In this document: positions 57,702 through 64,000 of the stretch, piece after piece
Layout of the letters: the number at the start of each line of letters is the position of its first letter
Numbering within the stretch: position 1 is the stretch's first letter
Source: PALSA-968 sp964387075
Lineage (GTDB): Bacteria > Bacteroidota > Bacteroidia > B-17B0 > Aurantibacillaceae
Direction of reading: 5' to 3'
Assembly: GCA_964387075.1 (NCBI GenBank)
Contig: CAYLVB010000010.1
Coordinates: 124,001 to 188,000 of the forward strand
Length of the DNA stretch: 64,000 nt
Program-made: the position numbers and the translations under genes
The notes under the pieces: model-generated
Told to the model about the DNA's origin: nothing
What the model saw: the letters and a program-made list of their open reading frames with translations, nothing else
Databases searched by the model: none

Positions 57702-60700
57702 GCAGACTGTATGAAGATGACATAGAGAAGTGGATGGTAGAGACCCTTGAACAAAAGGGTCTTCGATATATTAAGCAAGATACTCTTGACCCGGATAAAC
57801 CTGATGCATTACGCCCTTCCTATCATGGCGTTGTCATAGAGGCACACCTGTTGGATGCTCTACAGAGAATAAACACCCATCTTCCTACTAGTGCTATAAA
57901 ACAGGCGGCTAGGGATGTGATGGATGTTGTTGCCAAAGGAGACCTGATTACTGCGAACCAAATCTTCCATAAAATGCTTGTTGATGGTGTCGGCACAGAT
58001 GTGAAAATAGCAGGAGAAGATCGTACCCAAGCGGCGCGGTTAATCGATGTGCATAAACCCGAGAACAACCACTGGTATGTAACACACCAGCTAACAGTCA
58101 TTGGCAACGGCCAGGAGAAGAGACCTGATGTCATCCTCTACTTGAATGGCCTTCCCCTGATCGTGGTTGAGCTAAAGAACGCTACCGACGAGAATGCCAC
58201 TATAGATAAAGCCTACAACCAGCTACAGACATACCACAACACCATACCTGACCTCTTTGTGTACAACTGTTTTGAGATCATCTCTGATGGGCTTGAAGCA
58301 AGGGTTGGCACTATCACTAGTGACATATCCCGCTTCATGGCTTGGAAGACTGCTGATGGTAAAACTGAAGCATCCCGTCTTGTAAGCGAGTTAGAGGTAA
58401 TGATGGAAGGCCTGCTATCACCGCAAGTGATGGAAGACCTCATCCACAACTTCATCGTGTTTGAAGCCTTTAGCAAAGAGAACCCCAAGACTAAGGTGGT
58501 AACAGTGGGTGTAATAAAGAAGATAGCTGCCTACCACCAGTACTATGCTGTACGTAAAGCACTCATCCGTACAAGAACAGCAAGCCAGGAAGGTGGTAAC
58601 AAAAAAGGTGGTGTGGTATGGCACACCCAAGGATCAGGTAAGTCCCTCTCCATGGTATTCTTCACCGGGCTCTTGGTAAAGTCCCTTGACAACCCAACTA
58701 TTGTAGTGATCACAGACAGAAACGATCTTGATGGTCAACTGTGGGAAACCTTCGCCAACTGTTCTCATCTGCTCAGACAGGTGCCGTTGCAAGTAGAGAA
58801 TCGTGCTGAACTCATCAAGGAACTGGACAACCGACAGTCAGGTGGCATATTCTTCACTACTATACAAAAGTTCTTGCCGGAAGATGGAAGTGTCTTGTTC
58901 CAAAAACTATCTGACAGAAGGAATATCATAGTGATAGCAGACGAGGCTCACAGGACACAGTATGGTTTTGAAGCCAAAACCCGCTATGTGAAAGATGAAC
59001 ATGGCAACGAGGTAGGGACAACCATCAGCTATGGTTTTGCTAAGCACATGCATAACGCTCTTCCTAATGCAACCTTCGTCGGATTCACAGGAACTCCTGT
59101 AGAGACCACAGATAAAAATACTGAAGCAGTCTTTGGTACATATATTGACGTGTATGATATAGAGCGTGCAGTAAGGGATAAGGCCACAGTACCCATCTAC
59201 TACGACAACCGCTTTGTGAAGGTGAAGCTTGACGAGTACCAACTCGATAGCATGGAGAAGGAAATCACCAAGGCTGCAGAAGGCATACCAGAGTACATTG
59301 CCAAGAGTACGATGGAGAAAGCTATTAGACAGGAAGCCATTGTTGGTCACCCTGATCGTCTTAGAAAGATAGCAAAGGATATCATCACACACTTTGAAGA
59401 CCGCGAGAAGGTTTTTGCAGGTAAGGCGATGATAGTGTGTGTTACACGTAGGGTTGCTGTTTCTCTCTACAACCAGATAGTTGATCTTCGTCCTGAGTGG
59501 CACCATGAGGATGATGCAGACGGCAGTATAAAAGTGATCATGACCGGAAGTTCGGCTGATGAGGTATTCCTACAACCGCATATCCGTAACAAAAAGAATC
59601 GCACACTCATCTCCGATCGCCTGAAGGATGAACACGATATACTTAAGATGGTGATCGTGGTGGACATGTGGCTGACAGGTTTCGATGCACCTGTCCTGCA
59701 TACCATGTACCTTGACAAAGACATGGCTGGTCATAACCTGATGCAGGCCATAGCACGGGTGAACCGGGTGTTCAAAGACAAACCTGGCGGGTTGGTTGTA
59801 GACTATGTACCTGTAACCGGACAACTAAAAGATGCCCTGAAAACCTACACCGAGAGCAGAGGTGAGGGTACCATTACTCTTGATATTGCCCAGGCGGTTG
59901 GACTGATGCTCACCAAGCTCGAAGTTGTACGGGATATGTACCACGGCTTCCAGTACGACGAGTACTTCACGGCAACTACTCAGAGGAAGCTCAACATTAT
60001 TCTTGAAGCAGAAGACCACATACTCGGACTAGAAGATGGTAAGGAGCGTTACCTGAGAGAAGTTACTGCACTTAGTAAAGCGTATGCTCTGGCTAAGTCC
60101 GAACCGGAAGCCAAAGAGATCACTGATGAAGTGGCCTTCTTCCAAGCAGTAAAAGCACGGCTGGCAAAGTTCGATATGCAAGTGACAGGACAGCAGCGCA
60201 GAGATTTTGAAGAAACTATCCGTGGCATGGTGGAATCCGCTGTGATGTCCGATTGTATTGTCAACCTGCTGGATCAGGCTGGTATGGATAAGCCGGAGAT
60301 ATCGATCTTCAGCGAGGGTTTCATGGAAGAAGTACGCAACATGAAGCAGAAGAATGTTGCGATAGAACTACTCAAGAAACTACTGGCTGACCAGATCAGG
60401 ATAAGGTTCGCGCGTAACATGGTTATAAACCGCAGCTTCACCGAGCGACTACGAGATGCTATCAGCAAGTACAACCTCAAGAGCATAACTGCGTTGGAGA
60501 TGATGGAACTCCTGTTGGAGATATCAAAGGACGTTAACCAGGAAACAGAGAAAGCCAAGGAGCTTGGCTTAACCCCTACAGAGAAAGCTTTTTATGATGC
60601 ACTCGCCTGCAACAAGTCTGCCGTAGACATGATGGGAGACAAAAAACTGCTGGAGATAGCAAAGGAGCTTGTACAACGAGTTAGGAAGAGTACCACTATA

Positions 60701-60850
60701 GACTGGACTGTCCGGCAGTCAGCCAAGGATAAAGTAAAATTAGAAGTGAAACGAGTGCTCCGCTTTCACAAATACCCACCGGATGATGAACCACGTGCTA
60801 CTGATACTGTGCTAGAGCAAGCAGAGATGCATGCGGAAGACTTAGTATGA
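57698..60850 (+). CDS. hsdR: Type I restriction endonuclease subunit HsdR
   Basis: HsdR translocates DNA and cuts unmodified DNA. The 1050-residue protein has the nuclease core KRPDVILYLNGLPLIVVELK (141-160: Asp144, Glu158, Lys160) with the QxxxY element ending at Tyr179. The SF2 motor has Walker A TQGSGKS (311-317), DEAH (416-419) and later ARVNRVF. A C-terminal helical region contacts the methylase. All active-site residues appear present. It overlaps hsdS by 4 bases and the next gene by 4 bases (ATGA). Confidence 0.96.
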   Translation: MSRLYEDDIEKWMVETLEQKGLRYIKQDTLDPDKPDALRPSYHGVVIEAHLLDALQRINTHLPTSAIKQAARDVMDVVAKGDLITANQIFHKMLVDGVGTDVKIAGEDRTQAARLIDVHKPENNHWYVTHQLTVIGNGQEKRPDVILYLNGLPLIVVELKNATDENATIDKAYNQLQTYHNTIPDLFVYNCFEIISDGLEARVGTITSDISRFMAWKTADGKTEASRLVSELEVMMEGLLSPQVMEDLIHNFIVFEAFSKENPKTKVVTVGVIKKIAAYHQYYAVRKALIRTRTASQEGGNKKGGVVWHTQGSGKSLSMVFFTGLLVKSLDNPTIVVITDRNDLDGQLWETFANCSHLLRQVPLQVENRAELIKELDNRQSGGIFFTTIQKFLPEDGSVLFQKLSDRRNIIVIADEAHRTQYGFEAKTRYVKDEHGNEVGTTISYGFAKHMHNALPNATFVGFTGTPVETTDKNTEAVFGTYIDVYDIERAVRDKATVPIYYDNRFVKVKLDEYQLDSMEKEITKAAEGIPEYIAKSTMEKAIRQEAIVGHPDRLRKIAKDIITHFEDREKVFAGKAMIVCVTRRVAVSLYNQIVDLRPEWHHEDDADGSIKVIMTGSSADEVFLQPHIRNKKNRTLISDRLKDEHDILKMVIVVDMWLTGFDAPVLHTMYLDKDMAGHNLMQAIARVNRVFKDKPGGLVVDYVPVTGQLKDALKTYTESRGEGTITLDIAQAVGLMLTKLEVVRDMYHGFQYDEYFTATTQRKLNIILEAEDHILGLEDGKERYLREVTALSKAYALAKSEPEAKEITDEVAFFQAVKARLAKFDMQVTGQQRRDFEETIRGMVESAVMSDCIVNLLDQAGMDKPEISIFSEGFMEEVRNMKQKNVAIELLKKLLADQIRIRFARNMVINRSFTERLRDAISKYNLKSITALEMMELLLEISKDVNQETEKAKELGLTPTEKAFYDALACNKSAVDMMGDKKLLEIAKELVQRVRKSTTIDWTVRQSAKDKVKLEVKRVLRFHKYPPDDEPRATDTVLEQAEMHAEDLV

Positions 60851-62886
60851 AACAACCGAAGCTAAAAGACGGGAGTCTCATCAAGGCAGACAAGGCTAAC
60901 TCTACTGGAGGCATAGATTGGGTTATCGCTCATGGTAAGAAAATCGGCGAGGTATTCGCAGAACTTCCGCAGGGCATCATAGACAAAACACAAACAGGCA
61001 TTGGTGGGACGAGCTGTGAACTGGATGCGAGTAGGAACTCTATCATAGTGCAACCGTATATTCCAACTGCTCAAGCAAAAGCTAACATACCTACCTGGGA
61101 AAAAGGATACACTGTGTACTTTTATGAGAAGGGCACTAAGACCGTGCAACAACCCAAAGGCCCGAGTGGCAAACTCTCTACAAAGCCAATCCTCGAGAGT
61201 GACCTCCGTTTAAGAGTGTATATAAAAGCATGCTCGGATCAGAAGAACCCTATAAAAATAACTTGCGTTACTGATCAACTACCACATTTAAAGGATGCCC
61301 TCAACAGGGTAAAACCAAACTCCTTCCTTGGGTTTCACCTTGTGCTTGACGAAATAGACTCCCTCCAAGAGCAGAGTAACTTCAGGCCAGCTATGGAGCC
61401 ATGTTTCCAAATATATAAGGAGCATCCAGAAGATCAGCGAACCATGATCACTGCTACCCTTAAGAAGCTCCATGATCCAGACTTAAGCAGTGAGCCTATT
61501 TCAACAATAAAAGAGCACGGCGCTAGAAAGAAAACCTTAGCCCTTGTGGTAACGGGTGACACCATAGAGGAAATCATCAAACAAATCGAGGTTCGCCTAA
61601 CCACAAACCCCAACGACAAGATATTTGTTGCCTGTAACCACATAGGGCGGGCGGTGGAGGCCATCGGCAGCCTTGAACAATTACAGGTTATAAAGGGCAG
61701 GAGCATGAAGCTTCTTTGTAGTAAGGACAGAAAATCGGAGGCAGGTATCTTTTATGGCGAGCTCTTGCCTGGTGGTATTCTTCCTGCAACTATAAACTTT
61801 GTTACAGCAGCGTACTTCACAGGCTTCGACTTGAACGAAGATTGTCACTGCTATATCCTGGCGGAGAATATGACTCCCTCGTTGCGCTTGTCACCAACAG
61901 TCATCTATCAGATAAGTGGTCGATGTAGGAAGAAGTTACTCTCAGCCTCTCTTATACTTCGGCATACTCCAGGGCAGAAGGTGCCAGAGTACGGGTACCA
62001 AGAGCTACTCAAACATGCAGAAGAAGTCAAGGAGGGCAGAGCCTTCATTGAAAAGCTGCGTTCTTCTCAAAATCCTGTCACTAGGGCTAGTGCAGGTGCT
62101 ATAGAGAACATCTACCTCGAAGGAACAGATGTGTATCCATCAGTCACCTACAAGGAGCGAGATGGGGCACTGGTTGTTTCATACCTTAAGATAGACAACT
62201 GGATCGAGCAGCTTGCAACCATGAAAGCCTATCTCACAGTTGACTTTCTAAGAAAAAAGCTACAGGATAGGTTTAAAGTTACTGATGCTGGCAAGCTACA
62301 CTTGACCGGAGCAGAGAAACAGAAGTTGAAGATTGATGTAGGGCAAAGAGGAGATGATCTTATCGGAAAGCTGAAGGCCATTGACAGAGGTGTCGACTAT
62401 AACCAAGCCATCAAACAAGTTCGTAAAGAGATACCCAGCCCTGTGCAACCTTTTGAACAGCTACTGTGCGATACTTATCTTCAAGGCTGCTCGACCCCCG
62501 CAGTAGATTTGCGGAAGTTGGTTATCGCCATGGACAAAGTAGTGAAGACTGGAACGTATGCACATGGTTTGAAGCTGTTGTTGGTGCACCTACAGCATAT
62601 CAGCTACAGCGAAGCACAGTCGACAATCCAGGGTGAGTTAGAGCTTCAGTTCAGGAAAGGTGAGGAGTTCACTGTTAGCCAGCTGGAGCAGCGTTGTAGA
62701 AAGTATGCCAACCTGCTGACTGACTTGGCTAAGACTCTTGACCCTAAGACTAAGTCTGCTATCAAGGTCCTCAAAACCCGTCCGCTCATGGTCAGAGATA
62801 GCCTTCTTACCTTCAAGAAACGTCATACCAAACTTGGGGTAAAGTATGTGATAGACGGCTATAAGCCATACGACGTAATAAGCTGA
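60847..62886 (+). CDS. SF2 helicase-like protein coupled to hsdR
   Basis: This 679-residue protein shows a divergent helicase core in its first 370 residues. A nucleotide-binding-like loop TQTGIGGTSCELDASRNSII (48-67) has glycines and Thr-Ser but no lysine at the Walker A position. DEID (168-171, LVLDEIDSLQEQ) is Walker B. TAT (202-204) is like motif III. TGFDL (325-329) and QISGRCRKK (355-363) resemble motifs V and VI. The C-terminal half is helical with no recognised domain. Its start overlaps the hsdR stop (ATGA), so it is made with the restriction enzyme. It may be an accessory motor or an independent defence gene. Confidence 0.72.
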   Translation: MKQPKLKDGSLIKADKANSTGGIDWVIAHGKKIGEVFAELPQGIIDKTQTGIGGTSCELDASRNSIIVQPYIPTAQAKANIPTWEKGYTVYFYEKGTKTVQQPKGPSGKLSTKPILESDLRLRVYIKACSDQKNPIKITCVTDQLPHLKDALNRVKPNSFLGFHLVLDEIDSLQEQSNFRPAMEPCFQIYKEHPEDQRTMITATLKKLHDPDLSSEPISTIKEHGARKKTLALVVTGDTIEEIIKQIEVRLTTNPNDKIFVACNHIGRAVEAIGSLEQLQVIKGRSMKLLCSKDRKSEAGIFYGELLPGGILPATINFVTAAYFTGFDLNEDCHCYILAENMTPSLRLSPTVIYQISGRCRKKLLSASLILRHTPGQKVPEYGYQELLKHAEEVKEGRAFIEKLRSSQNPVTRASAGAIENIYLEGTDVYPSVTYKERDGALVVSYLKIDNWIEQLATMKAYLTVDFLRKKLQDRFKVTDAGKLHLTGAEKQKLKIDVGQRGDDLIGKLKAIDRGVDYNQAIKQVRKEIPSPVQPFEQLLCDTYLQGCSTPAVDLRKLVIAMDKVVKTGTYAHGLKLLLVHLQHISYSEAQSTIQGELELQFRKGEEFTVSQLEQRCRKYANLLTDLAKTLDPKTKSAIKVLKTRPLMVRDSLLTFKKRHTKLGVKYVIDGYKPYDVIS

Positions 62887-62901
62887 AAACCAACTTATAA
62901 T

Positions 62902-62956
62902 GGGTGATGACTGAAAAGGGATATACTCTTAAGAACATCAATCTCAATCATCACCC
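62902..62956 (+). repeat. Inverted repeat after the helicase-like gene
   Basis: GGGTGATGA (62902-62910) and TCATCACCC (62948-62956) are perfect complements with a 37-base loop. A second stem CCAGGA/TCCTGG spans 62965-62995. They probably separate the hsd transcript from the next unit, though no T-run is present. Confidence 0.5.
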
Positions 62957-63063
62957 TACCTCGACCAGGAAGATAAGTAGTCTAGCATCTCCTGGAAGCT
63001 GAGATAAGGTCCAAGATGGTGTTAAAAAATACTAGGCGAGCACCAGCTAGTCAGCAAAATACT

Positions 63064-63071
63064 TACCTTTG
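63064..63071 (+). promoter_or_regulatory. Perfect -7 box for the small-gene/protease unit
   Basis: TACCTTTG ends 4 bases before ATG 63076 and 16 bases before a second in-frame ATG at 63088. It shows that the last two genes can be transcribed separately from the hsd operon. Confidence 0.55.
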
Positions 63072-63075
63072 GTAG

Positions 63076-63273
63076 ATGGAAGATCACATGAAAAAGAAGG
63101 GACCAAAAAAACCTGAGCTTACTACCGAAGAGGTCTTCAGGCTCTTGGATGAGGCTAGTGCTCGATACGAGAAGTACCTAGAGGTAACAACCTATGTGGC
63201 TGACTCCTTAGTCCAGACGTACGACCCGATAAAAAGGGACATCAACGCACCCTTAACCCTATTGTGTAAGTAA
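63076..63273 (+). CDS. Small hypothetical protein preceding the protease
   Basis: This 65-residue charged, helical protein has the central stretch LTTEEVFRLLDEASARYEKY (about 16-35) and no membrane segment or family I know. ATG 63088 is an alternative start giving 61 residues beginning MKKKGPKKPEL. The stop lies 2 bases before the ATG of the protease gene, so both are surely co-transcribed. It could be a regulator, adaptor or partner of the protease. Size and position also recall an antitoxin, without proof. Confidence 0.6.
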   Translation: MEDHMKKKGPKKPELTTEEVFRLLDEASARYEKYLEVTTYVADSLVQTYDPIKRDINAPLTLLCK

Positions 63274-63275
63274 CT

Positions 63276-64000
63276 ATGCCTACATGGGGTGACCTACTAC
63301 AAGAGTTTGGAAGGATCATCGATCCAGCTCAAAAAAGCCAGTGGCTTGCAAACACCCTTAACCAGAAGCTTAATGATGTAAGCCGTCTCCGAGATGACAA
63401 GAATGTTATCTTATATGGATCGGCTTTTTTACAAAAACCCATGGCTCCTGGAGCTCTACTTCAGATCAACAACGAAGACATTAATGGGTTCATGACCATG
63501 ATACACGGAATGGATGTGAATCGGGGGCTAACCCTAATACTTCATACCCCTGGAGGAGTAACTAATTCTACTGAGTCTATTGTTGCCTATCTTCGCTCCA
63601 AGTTTACGAGCATAGAAGTTATTGTACCAACATTCGCCATGTCGGCGGGCACCATGATCAGCCTTGCAGCCGACAGGATTATTCTCGGGCGACAGAGCCA
63701 GCTTGGTCCTATAGACCCGCAGATGCCTGGCAATGGCAGGATCGTATCTGCAATAGCCATTATAGATCAGTTTGAGAGAGCGAAGGCTGAGATAACAGTA
63801 GATAATACCGCAGCCCATGTTTGGGCACCAATACTGAACTCACTAGGTCCAGCTCTTCTCCAAGAAGCTCAAAACGCCCTAGACTATTCTGAGCAGATAG
63901 TTGCTGAATGGCTGGAGAAATACATGTTCGGAGATCAACAGAATGCTCGGGAGAAGGCTGCCAAAGTAGCAAAATATTTCAGCCGAGGATCCGACCCAAA
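63276..64000 (+). CDS. SDH-type Clp-fold serine proteinase (partial, runs off the window)
   Basis: At least 241 codons are open from ATG 63276 to the window edge with no stop. The family is recognised from three blocks: LTLILHTPGGVTNSTESIVA (85-104); VIVPTFAMSAGTMISLAADR (115-134), with the probable nucleophile Ser123; and SQLGPIDPQM (141-150). These match the serine dehydrogenase proteinase/SppA-like ClpP-fold group. No signal peptide or transmembrane helix is visible at the N-terminus, so a cytoplasmic enzyme is likely. It follows the small gene by 2 bases and sits at the end of a restriction cluster. Confidence 0.85.
   Translation, partial: MPTWGDLLQEFGRIIDPAQKSQWLANTLNQKLNDVSRLRDDKNVILYGSAFLQKPMAPGALLQINNEDINGFMTMIHGMDVNRGLTLILHTPGGVTNSTESIVAYLRSKFTSIEVIVPTFAMSAGTMISLAADRIILGRQSQLGPIDPQMPGNGRIVSAIAIIDQFERAKAEITVDNTAAHVWAPILNSLGPALLQEAQNALDYSEQIVAEWLEKYMFGDQQNAREKAAKVAKYFSRGSDP

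Larger units (their letters stand above)
50370..64000 (+). mobile_element. tRNA-Arg-linked genomic island (left end to window edge)
   Basis: From the tRNA 3' end onward the gene content changes to an integrase, SRAP, SSB, restriction-modification, helicase-like and protease genes. Codon usage also appears shifted (many CTA, AGA, GTA and ATA codons by eye; not computed). The expected duplicate of the tRNA 3' end marking the right boundary is not seen before 64000, so the element extends beyond the window. No phage structural or conjugation genes are visible in this part. Confidence 0.75.

Noticed and set aside
50370..64000. Prophage
   Set aside because: No capsid, tail, terminase or lysis genes are visible; content fits a defence or integrative island better.
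50370..64000. Right attachment-site copy of the tRNA-Arg 3' end
   Set aside because: I found no second copy of the CCAAACGGGATCA segment; the boundary must be beyond the window.

Overview
The window reads as a chromosomal segment of a Bacteroidota (Bacteroidetes) bacterium, with a tRNA-linked genomic island occupying its right-hand fifth. The host assignment rests on several type IX secretion (T9SS) markers: PorT, a GldN-like protein, a GldL-like membrane protein and three secreted proteins with C-terminal T9SS sorting domains. It is supported by repeated TAnnTTTG/A promoter -7 boxes, near absence of Shine-Dalgarno sequences, many SPOR-domain envelope proteins, and menaquinone genes (MqnD of the futalosine route, UbiE/MenG). 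I cannot name the genus.

Host part (1-50369), left to right: an efflux cluster of two MacB-type ABC permeases and a MacA-type adaptor (1-2598); a PadR regulator with a GldL-like membrane protein and another membrane protein (2625-4962); CoA-transferase, acetyltransferase, lipoprotein, UvrA, ArsC/Spx-like, NAD(P)-binding, phospholipase D-like and GuaA genes (5062-14655); a secreted cluster with two putative heme motifs and a beta-barrel protein (14778-17053); an HtrA protease, UvrB and PrmC (17905-22394); three envelope genes, including two paralogous beta-barrel/TSP3 proteins and SPOR modules (22532-27369); acyl-CoA dehydrogenase, aminotransferase and a heptose-kinase-like gene (27543-31378); a GxxExxY nuclease-fold gene flanked by inverted CGTCTCTGCG repeats (31386-32126); ubiE, porT and an FAD-dependent oxidoreductase (32134-35292); a giant T9SS adhesin with eight 83-residue repeats (35389-39984); a six-gene minus-strand envelope operon (40188-45761); mqnD, a PIG-V-like membrane protein, an acetyltransferase and an M1 aminopeptidase (45804-50238); and tRNA-Arg(TCT).

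Island (about 50370 to beyond 64000): a tyrosine recombinase starts about 150 bp after the tRNA 3' end. Next come an SRAP protein, about 790 bp of gene-free DNA dense in perfect inverted repeats (a candidate large structured RNA or single-strand/transfer origin), a tail-less SSB, and a small conserved-looking protein. An unknown gene is then divergent from a complete type I restriction-modification operon (hsdM-hsdS-hsdR). A fourth, SF2-helicase-like gene is translationally coupled to hsdR. A separate small gene and a Clp-fold serine proteinase run off the window end. The SRAP-hairpin-SSB block looks like a single-strand-DNA module. The hsd operon with its helicase-like partner, and possibly the protease pair, look like a defence cargo. 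The right end of the island is not in the window.

Most attractive candidates for something undescribed: the structured region 52760-53548; the helicase-like fourth gene of the hsd operon; the GxxExxY/inverted-repeat unit; and the recurring 3-6 nt spacing between -7 boxes and start codons, which suggests leaderless mRNAs.
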